A stretch of DNA of 64,000 nucleotides from Morinoia aosen (taxonomy: Eukaryota > Arthropoda > Malacostraca > Amphipoda > Talitridae), in NCBI GenBank assembly GCA_030386875.1, contig CM059563.1, forward strand, positions 10,124,001-10,188,000, in the 5' to 3' direction. Position 1 is the stretch's first letter. Each line of letters begins with the position of its first letter. The notes under the pieces are model-generated. The model saw only the letters and a program-made list of their open reading frames with translations. It ran no database searches and was not told where the DNA came from. This document shows positions 37,401 to 49,400 of this stretch, piece after piece. The translations under genes were made by a program, and so were the position numbers.

Positions 37401-40400
37401 AAATATCTAATTATTATAGTCATAAAAAGTCAACATCTTTCTTCAACTGGCTGGTAGGGGCTATTAAACATAAAATGTAATAATTACTATTATTTTATAT
37501 TACTAAATTTGTTTATTTTTCAGATTACCTTTGTTGTTCAAAACCATCCTTAAATTCTTTTATAATAAAAATGGAATTGTTCTGAATATACATGTATTTT
37601 TGCTTCTGGAACCCCTCAGGGGGATACAACTATTGTATCTATGGGAATTAGCGCTCCCAGGGGGAAAATGTGAGGGCCCAAGCTGAGAATTTGGTAGGCC
37701 TTCTTTTTGTTGAAATAAAACGTTTTTTTGTTATGTTAAGGACCACTTTTTTTCGGTTCACCACTGTGCTGTTTTTCAGCACCTCTGACTTTCTTCTTCA
37801 ACTTTTATCTGATTTCATGAACTTCTTTCACAACTTACTGTTTCTATGTCCCTTCTGCATAGATTCGTTATTCTCTTATCTCCATACTAAATGGTGCCTT
37901 CTTCCTTCCTTATGTGTAGAGAGTGAGTTAGTGATTGGGAATAGTTTGTTTCAGAAAAAAACGTATAAACAAGTATACATATATGAGGACGAATGGAGAT
38001 GTGATAGAGGAGAGAGCATTGATGGATTATATTTTGGTTAGCAGGGGAGTGATGGGTCGTTTGCTCGATGTGGATGTGTTCCGTGGTGAGATGAATGGGA
38101 TTTCGGATCATTGCTTGGTGGAAGGAAAATTGAGAGTAAGTGGAATGTGGGGAGGTGTAAAAAGGAGGAGTGGAAGGGAGGTGTCAAATGTAAGCAAGTT
38201 GCATGATTCTGAGCGTGAGTGTATCAGGAGAAGATGAAAGTAGAGTATGGAAGGGTGAAGGAAGTGAGGTGGGTGGAGTGGAAGGGGAATGGAAGTTGTA
38301 TAAAGATGCGGTGGAGAAATGTGCTAGGGAAGAGTGTGGGGTAAAGAAAGTTGGAGGGGGGATTAGAAAGGGGAGTGAATGGTGGAACGGAGAAGTAGGA
38401 GCGGCTGTGAGAAGAAAGCGGGGGTCGTTCGAAAGGTGGTTGCAACGAGGCAACCAGCAAAATTTCGATGAGTATAAGGAGAGGAAGAAAGAGGTACAAA
38501 GAATGGTAAGGAGAGCAAAGAGGGCGGCGGATGAGGAATGGGGGAGGAAGTTGGGAGGTGATTTCATGGAGAGAAGGAAGGTTTTCTGGAAGGAAGTGAA
38601 GAGAATTAGGAAAGGTCAGGTGGAGAATGAGGCAAGAGTGAAGGATGCAAATGGTAGGCTGCTAATGGAGAGTTGTGATGTGAGAAAGAGATGGGCGGAG
38701 TATTTTGAGGAACTGCTGAACGTGAGGGATGATAGGGTTGGAAAAGTAGCTGTTGGAAGCGATGTTAGAATGCCTGTGTTTGGTGAAGTGAATAGAAGTC
38801 GAATAAGAAGTGGAGAGGTGAAAGGTGCGTTGGATGAAATGAAAAATGGGAAAGCTCCAGGTGTGGATGGCTGCACGGTTGAATGTCTAAAGAAAGGAGG
38901 AAATTTGGTTTTAGAATGGTTGGTACGTTTATTAAATGTATGTTTCGAGGCTAGTAAAGTGCCGGTTGATTGTAGTAGCGCGTGTGTAGTTCCGTTGTAC
39001 AAGGGGAAAGGTGACAGGTATGAGTGCAGTAATTCTAGGGGTATAAGTCTACTGAGTGTTGTTGGGGAGCTGCATGGAAGAGTTTTAATTGGAAGAGTGA
39101 GAGTGTTGATGGATCGTGTGCTTGCTGGAGAACAGTGTGGTTTTAGGTGTGGTAGAGGTTGTGTGGATCAAATGTTTGCTGTGAAGCAGGTGAATGAAAA
39201 ATACTTATTAAAGGGAAAAGATGTATATTGGGCATTTATGGATCTAGAGAAGGCGTATGACAGAGTGGATCGTGAGGCGCTATGGGAAGTGGTAAGCTTG
39301 TATGGAGAGGGTGGGAGACTGTTGAATGCAATCAAGAGTTTCTACTTTGATAGCAGAGCATGTGTGAGAGTAGAGAATGAGGTAAGTGAATGGTTCCCAG
39401 TTGTGACAGGTGTGAGACAGGGATGTATGATGTCGCCGTGGTTGTTTAATTTGTTTATGGATGGTGTGGTGAGAGAAGTGAGTGCCAGAGTGTTGGGAAA
39501 GGGTGCGCAGTTGGTGGGACAAAATGGTAGGTATTGGGAATTGTGTCAGCTGTTGTTTGCAGATGATACAGCGCTTGTGGCTGATTCCGTGGAAAAACTG
39601 AGTAGACTGGTTGCAGAGTTTGGTAGAGTGTGCAAAAGGCAGAAATTGAGGGTAAATGTGAATAAAAGTAAAGTGATGAGATGTTCAAGAGGTGGAGTGT
39701 TTGGAACTTTGGATGTGAGGTTGAATGGTGAAGTTTTAGATGAGTTAGAGCATTTTAGGTACCTCGGGTCGGATGTGACTGTTAAGGATAGTATGGAAGT
39801 AGAAGTGAGGCATCGAGTGAGTGAAGGCTATAAGACATTGGGTGCAATGAGGAAAGTTTTTGAATGCAGGAGTTTGAGTATGAATGCTAAGAGGGGACTG
39901 TATGAAAGCTTGATTGTGCCAGTTTTGTTGTATGGAGCAGAGTCCTGGGGGTTGAGAGCAGCTGAGAGGAGGAAGTTGAATGTGTTTGAGATGAAGTGTT
40001 TGAAGCATGTAAAGAAGAGATAGGATCAGGAATGAGTTGGTTAGGGGGCAGACGGGTGTTATCAAAAAGTTGAGCAGGCGAGTGGATGAAAGAGTGCTTG
40101 GATGGTTTGGGCATGTTGAAAGAATGAAAGTTGAGCGGCTGGTGAAAAAATATATATGTCGGAAGTGAGTGGTCTTCGAGCGCGAGGTAGACCACGGATG
40201 AGTTGGATGGATGGGGTGAAACGTGCTTTGTATGAGAGGGGTCTGACTGTAGACGTGGCGAGAGGGATGGCTGCGGACAGAAGTGAGTGGGGGCAGTGCA
40301 TAAGAAGGTAATTTTATTTTTGACGAGGTACTGGAAGTTGCCCGCGTGTGATGGGGTTGACATGTCCTGTGCGGGGGGAGGGGCTGCGCTCAATGAAGCG

Positions 40401-43400
40401 GTCGGGGTAAACCAGCAATGGCTGTCGGGCCTGACTGTGGAAGGTGGTTGTGCTGGGCTGCTGCTGATCCTGGCAGTTCAGGTGTGGCCAGTGCTGCCTC
40501 TCTCGCCTCCTAGTGACTAAGTGTGGTGATTGTGGCCTGCTCTCGGCTACCCTCCCATAGGGAGGATAAGCCCGGTATATGTATTTGTATGTATGTATAT
40601 ATGGTTATCATTGGAGCTTATTGAAGGAAAAGGGTGCTAAAATTTCATCTTCAAATGTGCTAAAAGGTGCTAAAAAATGCTAAAATGGAGGATGGACATT
40701 TTAGTAGACACCTTGTTATCACGCACGCCATCATTATCACGCACGCCATCATTATCACGCACGCCATCATTATCACGCACGCCATCATTATCACGCACGC
40801 CATCATTATCACGCACGCCATCATTATCACGCACGCCATCATTATCACGCACGCCATCATTATCACGCACGCCATCATTATCACGCACGCCATCATTATC
40901 ACGCACGCCATCATTATCACGCACGCCATCATTATCACGCACGCCATCATTATCACGCACGCCATCATTATCACGCACGCCATCATTATCACGCACGCCA
41001 TCATTATCACGCACGCCATCATTATCACGCACGCCATCATTATCACGCCCGCCATCATTATCACGCACGCCATCATTATCACGCACGCCATCATTATCAC
41101 GCACGCCATCATTATCACGCACGCCATCATTATCACGCACGCCATCATTATCACGCACGCCATCATTATCACGCACGCCATCATTATCACGCACGCCATC
41201 ATTATCACGCACGCCATCATTATCACGCACGCCATCATTACCACACACCACAATCGTCATTTGGCATGATTGTTGTCACGCAACGTTACTATGGATGTGA
41301 GTAGCATGAAGGTGCTCTGGCTGGTCGCAGGTGGAGCGAGAGCGCGATGCGCTGGGAGCGGTGGTGGTGGACCGTGACGCCACCATCACCAAGTTCAGAG
41401 AGCTCGTCCAGACCCTCACTGACCAGAACACCAACCTCAGGAACGAGCTCACCAAGGCCACCAACCGCCCTGTTGGTACACCTTCTGAAGTCATCGATTT
41501 CAAGGTAACGAACTCGTGCCTTTGCCATTTGCTGGTTAGTGTTGCTGTAGTTGTCCCTCAGATTGTAATCTTAGCTTTGACCAGTTTGTGCTTCCTCATC
41601 TGTTGGGAAATGCTCTCTTTTTTGTAGTAAAATCACATGTCAAAATTCTTGATTTTTCAGAATTGATTTTACACTATGCAAACTGTTCTACAGAATTAGT
41701 TTTGATCTGAAAAAGGAATCCTTCCTCTCGGTCAATTTTGGAGGTGCAGTTATGACGCTTTTGTAAAAATACGTAGAACAAAATAGCAAATTTAACAGTA
41801 TGGATAAGTCACTTTTCCAAAATGTTGAGTTATGCCGTTGTTCTTCCCAATGAGCGATATGATGAAGAACTGGTAGATTTCCTGCCCCAACATGATTTCT
41901 TCAAGAGAAAATTTTTTTTTGTTAGACAAGCAGTGAATTTTACTTTGCTAAATTATTTTATTCTTGAATTTGAATGTTTTGAATACTCACCTAGTTTTCA
42001 ATCGGTTTATGTTCCATTGGCTCCAACACAACCATTTTTGTAAAATTTGTGAAGAGGAAAACTTTTCACCTTCAAATGAATTTTTCTCCTGTGCTAGACT
42101 CCGACGACAATACTCTTTTGAGATATATAATGGCGTAGAAAACTTCATAATTGATGATTAAATACATCTGTAGCTGGTTTTGGAAATTAAATTATCGACA
42201 AATAATCTCGTTATTGACTAAAAAAGAAACATTGAGATAGAGATGTGTCTACACGTTTATTCTGGTCAAAAAGTTGCTTTCATTCCTGTACAAATACCTG
42301 GTTGAGAATAAAAATCCTCAATGTGCGAGGTGAATGATACCGCTTTGTTATCTGCCTCGAGTACAATTGTGAGGAGACAAAAGAGTACTCGTTGGAATTT
42401 CTCTTGTTGCAAAATTCAACATTTGCTCATGATTTTTTGTAACGATGTTATATTCACTGCATGGCCCGTTAGCTGTTATAGTGAATGATCAAATGGCATT
42501 AGTCTGATATTGTGTCTTGGGTGAGCAGAAGCTGTTCACGGAGACGAAGGCACACAGCGCAGCCATTGACCTGGAGCTGCGCGAGCTGGAGCTGCAGCAG
42601 GCACGCGACCACGTCACCTACCTCAAGCAGTACTTGCCTGACAACTTCATGACTCGCGGCGGTGAGTCACACAAAATAGCCTGGGTAGCTGGTGCAGATT
42701 TTACATTTGTGCTTCTACCAACAATCCTTGTCTGTGTGGTGCAATATTTGTGCCATCAGCGTTCTGCCTTCTATCCATGCTTGGGGGCTTAATATATTAA
42801 TCAGCAGCTTAGATTTAAAGTGACGTCCATTTAGCATTGTGTCTTATAAACTTCATGTTTGAATTTTTTCATTAAAATTTACAGCTTCATTTTAAAATTG
42901 AGGTGAGCCTACATTAGAAATGCAATTCCCTCTTCATAAGGCTTGATGAAAAGCGTTCTGAGTACTGTTTGGGACCTCGCCTTTTGTGCACTACCTCATC
43001 GTTACATTCAAATAATTAAAAAGTGTTTGAAAATTAGCGTGAGAAACGAAGTGGTGAGTTGTGTGGTTTTGTTAGGTATTATTTTTGGCCAGTTTTTCTG
43101 TATGTTTACATATTTGTTTGTCTTTTGCAAATTGAAAAAAAAAATATTTACACCAACTCATGTTTTCTAATTTTTGCAAGAACAATAATCGATTTTCGTA
43201 CGTTCTTTCTGGAATATTATTCATTTTTTGGTGAAACTAGTTTTCAGAAGTAATGTACGTTTATACGTGTAGAGTTGCTCATTTCACTGCAGAATTGCTG
43301 TTGCTTGAGATGAGTAATAAGGTGGAGCATTGTTCTGAAAATTTTACCTTCTAAAATTTTAATACCTTCTAAAATTTTAAATTTTGAACAGAAGTAAGTA

Positions 43401-46400
43401 GGTAAAAAATAACTCTAATTTACCGTATTTTGACCATTTTTGTGACGTTGGCGGTATATGAAGATGTTATCGAATCGACCTGAAATATGAAATTTAATGA
43501 AGTGACATATCTTGATGCACTTTTATTGCTATGGCAAAAGAAATAAAAATTTATAATCATGGGAAATCATGGGACGTTTTTTGGCTATTTTTCGAAATTT
43601 TGGCACCTCGGCGGCACGTGAAGATATCAACTTAGAGGGCCAATATTTTGCACACATTATTTTTATGGGGATTCACTACTTTTCTGCTCTCTATAGCGTA
43701 ATCAAACTCAACAAATTTGAAAAAGCGCTCCACCCTAATGAATAAGTTCACTAGCAGAAAGTTACTCAACTCTTCTGTCATGTCTTTTTCCACAAAAGTT
43801 GCATAAAGTACAAGTCCGTTTATTCAGTAGCATAACAGCCAGTTTAGAGTAAAAAACATAACTTTTACTACTGTTCTCATGAACAGAATTCATCGCACAA
43901 AACCAGAGTTAAAGTCTCCGGTGAATTTCTGTTGCTCCTTAATGATTCCTAGGCTTGCACATTAATTACTATACCTAGTATAGGCAGGACGTTAATGGTT
44001 GTTTAAGTTTGTGTGTCTCTAGAAGTTTCACCTGCTGCATTCTTTTTTGAAATGTCACCATTGCCTGGAAAATCTATTACGCTAAATATCTGTGCGTTCA
44101 GGCGATCAAGATGCCGTAAACCTGCTGCTGCTGTTGCCACGTGTCATCTGGAAAGCGGACGTCGTGCTCAATGGGGTCCAGAAGTTCAGTGAACCTGAGA
44201 CCATCGACCGCGCCTCTGTTCTGAAAACCCACACTGTTGACCAGTATGCCTTTGCGTGCAGGCTGCAGCAGCTGCTGCACACCGTGCAGGTAACGTGTGC
44301 TGTTTTGTCTGCAACATCTCTTGTGTCTCTTGATTGCGATTGGTGGTTGTTTTCTGTCTCCTGTAGTAGTGGGCAGAAGCCACTTTCAGTCATTTGCATA
44401 ACTGCTTTACACTATTGTATCAATGGAAATTAGGGCTTTTGGTGGGGAGATGTGTGCTCCTGAGTTGAAGGACAGGCAGGCTTTCCTTTTGTTGAAATAG
44501 AATATGTTATGGTGCCCTATTTTAGATCTATACCGCTTCCATCAGTTGTTGTGGGTCTTTTCTTTTTCATCATAATTCGTCATTGTTGCTTTCCGTTGCT
44601 TTCATTTCTTTCGATGTTCGTCGTGACTGAAGGTCACCATTCTTTTATTTTAAGTAATAAAGATCAAAATAGACTGAGACTTTTCAATGTCTCCAATTAT
44701 AATTAATGAGAATATTGGTAGCAAATTAATTAATAAGGTAGCGTATTATTAACCGAAAAGATATGATGATTAACCTCTCTCTATCTAACAGGAAATGATA
44801 CTACTAGGACACATTGTGATTTATTGCCTATCTTGATACGGAAATAATGACACATCAAGAGAAAAAGAGTCTAACGCATCTAATTTACATTACAAGTAAC
44901 ATTACTGATGTATGCTGATGGCATCCTTCTTAACCTACTGCACATGAGAAATCGAATGAGGACGCTATAAGGGATTATGTATCGAATGGGACTCATCTTA
45001 TACGTGGATTACGAGATGATGTTGCTATATACCTCGTGACAGCCAATTTTTACTTTACATGAGAAAGTATGAGTAGTTCACTTCATTTACACATTGTAAG
45101 AAACATCGAATGCCCGGCCCCCAAGGGGCAGGCTGGCAAGGAGCGATTCAGAGGTGTCTATAGTGTGGCTGTCACAGGCTGACTCTCTCGATGCCTTCTC
45201 GCAGAGCTGCGAAGGTGCGGTTCTGAACGACAACGCCCTAGCGTGTACGACAACGTCGCTATAATCTTAAGATGGATTAATTCTACAATTGAACGTTACT
45301 AATGACTCTAGCGTATTGAATTATATTCGCAATAGAAAATGCACTTCTTGACAATCGTACTGATGATCTAATTAACGTTGGCTATTGAACAATAATATAA
45401 ATACTATTTATGGTAGAACCTTTCTTAGTATTGAAGTCTGGCAACCCCATTGGCGGTCAGTTGGCATCCTTGTTTCCTAGCGTTCTTGAAGTCGATGCGG
45501 AGCGAAGTCAGTTGATGGCAGAACGTGGATAACCGCCACACGGCTTACGACATTTCTCTGGCTGTTCTGAACAATTCGATTAACGGAGCGTCCTCCTTTC
45601 GAATGATCGTTTTTTATACATCGTGGTTAGAATCACGACAATATGTATTTAGGTTTGTTACGGGCTATCTTTTTTTGTTCGCTGCTGTACCTTTTATAGC
45701 TTCTAATACTATTTTCTTGGACTATTATCTTGTTTTTGAAACTTCTTTCAATCTTATTGTTTTGATGTGCAAGAAATGCTATGTGGGAATACTCTTGTGC
45801 ATAGATTCTCTGTTCTTTTAATTCTACACTAAATGGTGTCGTCCTCATTCCTCTCTCCGATGCACATTCCATGTGGTTAGAGAGGCTGGAACTAACTCAC
45901 GATATACTTGTAATCTAGAACTGCTTTGTTTTGGTTTTAAGTATAAAAATTTGGGCTTTCCAAAATGCGGGTATTTCTTTAAAACTTATTTCTGTGAAAT
46001 GCATTCCACGTCTACAAAAAACGACATTGGAGACAGAACTAGTATTGAGGCTGGGCAGAAAATTAATAGTTGGCATTTATTTTTCATTTGTTTAACAACT
46101 AGCGCATACTTTTACATCTTCTAAAGACGTGTTGCTATTATTGAGTACTTCTCTGTTTCTCCTTTGTATTTCTTAGCTCAATTGAAATTATTTTCATTTG
46201 ATTTTTATCATCGAGTACATCAATCCGTTTTCCTTCTCTCACTGTATGTTTCTAATTTATTTTATTACTTTTTCAGTTTGTGAACTTGAGAAATTCAAGT
46301 TTAGCAAGGTTTGCGTGAGAGAATAAGAATATTTAACCCCTATTTAGCTTTAAAACTTCGGAAGGTCCCGAGGCAAATTGTTACAATTTTTTTGGTAAAA

Positions 46401-49400
46401 TTATATTTTTTCATGAAGACTACCCAACAGCGACTGAACACTTTGAAAAGTCCTGCACTCCCTTAACTGTCGAGTGTCTTATTTTGCATCTGTCCGTTCT
46501 CTTGTTAGATCCATTCTCTATTCACTGTGGGTGAGTCTGTTATTTTTGTTCTACTTCTACTTATGTGCCTGTTCGTGATGGTTGTTTGACGGCATCGGGA
46601 CTTGTGTAGCATCCCAAGAATGGGCACTTGCCTTGGTCTAAACTCTATGTCTAGCCATAGAAAATGCTTGCATACGTCTGCGTCTACTTAGCATGTTGAA
46701 GTGATATTGGGTGGTGTGTGACGAGCAGAGCTGCGTGCACCAGCTGCAGCACGCGGCCAGCAGAGGCCCCGTGGAGCAGTTCCTGGCACTGGGCGGCCTC
46801 TATCCTGAGCTGGCAGCGCACGAGCGCGCCATCGATCAGTACCTCGAGATGCTGCGCAAAGATCAGGTACTTATTTTAGTTGGTGCTGTTCTTGCCTTTC
46901 GTGTTCTGGTGAACTGTATGTCTGAGAAACTTGACACTAAAGACCATACTCTTGAACTAGAGCTCCATGTTGAATGTTTATTTTTAGAATTTTAGGTCCA
47001 TTGTTTTAAGAAATAAACCACCCTTAATCTTTTAGCTAAAATTATTTATATTGCTTTTTTTTTGCTCCCTGTAAATTGACAATCACGCTTTTTACGAGGT
47101 TAGAGTAGTTCTCTCTGAGTGTTCATGAAACTCTGACCATAATGTTTGGTTGTTGCTGTCTCTGCTCTACTTTCAATAGTAAAATAGATCTAAGTCCACC
47201 ATGGGGCTATCAGAAAAAATTAGAGAAAAAGTTTACGATCTTTTTCATTTTACATATAATTCAAGTCTTTCACTATTACATAAAAAAAATGTGCAGTCTG
47301 TTCAATCCAACTAATGATACTGAACTGAAAGATAGATAAGCCTTGTTTTTGTTGAAATATGTTTTCGTTATATTAAGGACGATCCTTTTTTTGTTCGCAG
47401 CAGTCACTGCTAAGCACTGTGCACATATTTTGCAGCTTGACGAGAACGTTGGTTTGGAGTTGTTGGAGAGGGTGGCGGCGAGTGTAGTGACGCTGGAGGG
47501 CAGCCACCTGCAGTCTGCCAAGCTGCACCAGCCGACACTGCTCCTGCACCTCACCAGAGCTGTTGCTGCCGCCGCTAACTCCGCCGCCACTGACGCCAAG
47601 AGGATCAAAACGCTCATGACTGTGAGTTGGCCTGGCTTCATCATTCCCTAATGATAGCATCAGCTAATTCCCTGATGATAGCATCAGCTAATTTCCTGAT
47701 GATAGCATCTGCTGATTTCCTTATGATAGCATCTGCTGATTTCCTTATGATAGCATCTGCTGATTTCCTTATGATAGCATCTGCTGATTTCCTTATGATA
47801 GCATCTGCTGATTTCCTTATGATAGCATCTGCTGATTACCTGATGATAGCGTCTGCTAATCCCTGATAGTGTTTAATGGTTCTTCGATGATAGCGTGTGA
47901 TGTTCTTTGATGATAATATATGATTATTCTTTACTGTGAATATCAATGAACTTATTTTATTACACAACTTACATATCCATGCCTTCAAAGGATTTTGAAG
48001 TAGTCTGTATTGAGGTAGTAGTCTCGGGATGATAAAACTATTGTATCTGTGGGAATTAGCTCTTCCAGGAAAAACATGTGAGGTCCAGAGCTTAAGGTTC
48101 TAAAGGTTAGGCAGGCTTTTTGTTTGATGAAATAGGATAGGTTTTTTTTACTTTTTTCATGGACATTCTTTTTTCGGTTCACTGCTGTCCTCTTTTTCAG
48201 CACCTACTACTTTCTTCTTCAACCTTTATCTTGTTTTATGAATTTCTTTCTCAGCTTTCTGTTTCTGTGCAACTTGTGCGTAGATTCCGAGTTCCCTTGA
48301 CTCCATATACTCCGAAGCACCAACTATTTCAATGGTGTCTTCTTCTCTTTTGAGCGCCTTTGTTGAGGTTAGGGAGGCTGAAACTAACATCTAATCTAAT
48401 TATTTCAGTTCTAATTACAGTATTTCCCATTCAGTTTTATTTTGTACTCCTTTTTGATTCTCTCTCTTTTTCATTTTAGCCTTCCTTGCGTTAGTTTCCT
48501 CTTCAGTTTCATTTTTCATAATCTGCAACATTTGTAACTAAAAGTCTGTTCTCCGTCTGTCAGATAAGTTGCGAGTGTCATTCTTTATTCTTTTTACAAT
48601 TCTTCCTTGTTTTCAAATGAAAATTTTTTCAACCGAGTTTAAACCTCGAATCATCAGCCAACTTATGTAATTTTAATAAAGATCCTTTTTCATGTTAATT
48701 AGAAAGATAAAAAAAAATTGCTCCAAGCCTGTGGCATGTGAATTAATGACACATAACCAAATTTTTCTTGTATCACAAAATACGGTTTAGTTGCTACTAT
48801 TTATTCATTATATGACCAACTATTTCAATGCTAATAATACTAATAATAATAATAATTGCAGTCAAAATGTCATTAAATATCTAAAATTGACGGCAGTTAC
48901 CAACTTGACTCTAGAATAACTGTCAGGAGACAATGGGTAACTTATAGTAAGTTGCAAAACAGGAAGAAATGTCAAAAAAATATAAACTTACAGATGGAAC
49001 CAACCTTGGTAAGTTGCTTTGGAACCTTAAATACCACGGGCATCTAATTAATACCATTTCTGTATTTTGACGAGGTACCAGTTTTAAAAATATTGAATTA
49101 ATTACAGAAAAACGCGTTACAAATATTATGAATGAAATGTTAATAGTAACATGAACATTCGCCAATGTACTCACAGTCACCGGAAGAAGAGAACGAGGTA
49201 GCGGCTCTATGCAAGACGGTACTGAGCAAGGCGGACGACATCATCGGAGCAGCAAAGCGCATCAAGAGGCGGTTGCCTCAAGACGGGTCTGCTGGACCCA
49301 TCAGCTACAGTGGCGAGATTCAGAACACCCTCAGGGCTACGGCACCTTCCATGGGGCGCGCGGCTACCGCTCTCAGACACGTCGCCAGGGCTTGTGTTCA

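Larger units (their letters stand above)
37072..40715. mobile_element. Unclassified element with short TIRs inserted in the satellite
   Basis: CAGGGTGTCTAC at 37072-37083 pairs with GTAGACACCTTG at 40704-40715 (one mismatch), and TTATC lies on both sides (37067-37071 and 40716-40720). Directly repeated GTGCTAAA-type motifs lie just inside both ends (about 37086-37215 and 40630-40690). The interior contains a CTAAT-tailed retroposon fragment and a broken LINE and no transposase. The ends point to a cut-and-paste-type DNA transposon, but the superfamily cannot be fixed. The 5-bp duplication is weak evidence because the flanks are satellite. Confidence 0.65.
34130..41330 (+). other. DCTN1: DCTN1 intron 12, satellite-expanded
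   Basis: At 7.2 kb this is the longest intron of the gene. Nearly all of its length comes from the 18-bp satellite (34917-41252) and the nested mobile elements at 37072-40715. The first 780 bp are ordinary AT-rich intron, and only about 80 bp separate the right array from exon 13. Confidence 0.9.
42662..44101 (+). other. DCTN1: DCTN1 intron 14
   Basis: A 1.4-kb intron with a candidate short TIR element (43319-43736) and, directly after it, the truncated SINE copy (43741-43885). Confidence 0.75.
44290..46728 (+). other. DCTN1: DCTN1 intron 15
   Basis: A 2.4-kb intron with two degenerate sense copies of the CTAAT-tailed retroposon (44415-44530 and 45640-45890). Between them, 45100-45260 is an unusually GC-rich, CpG-containing block (GCCCGGCCCCCAAGGGGCAG) that I cannot assign. 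Confidence 0.7.
47622..49176 (+). other. DCTN1: DCTN1 intron 17
   Basis: A 1.55-kb intron holding the 24-bp minisatellite directly after the donor and retroposon copy F. The remainder is AT-rich. Confidence 0.85.

Noticed and set aside
39887..40393. 168-codon minus-strand frame
   Set aside because: Antisense shadow of the G-rich nested LINE; Ser/Pro/His-rich composition is typical of such shadows.
34917..41252. CRISPR-like appearance of short regular repeats
   Set aside because: There are no unique spacers; units are directly adjacent 18-mers in a eukaryotic intron.
40660..41300. About 200-codon frames of the same repeats
   Set aside because: Same satellite, right block.
44750..45500. Possible LTR or solo-LTR region
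   Set aside because: No terminal direct repeats, TG...CA ends or primer-binding site could be found; only the CpG-rich part is reported.
47627..47866. 79-codon frame rich in DFLMIASA repeats
   Set aside because: Product of the 24-bp minisatellite in intron 17; it continues past a good donor site.
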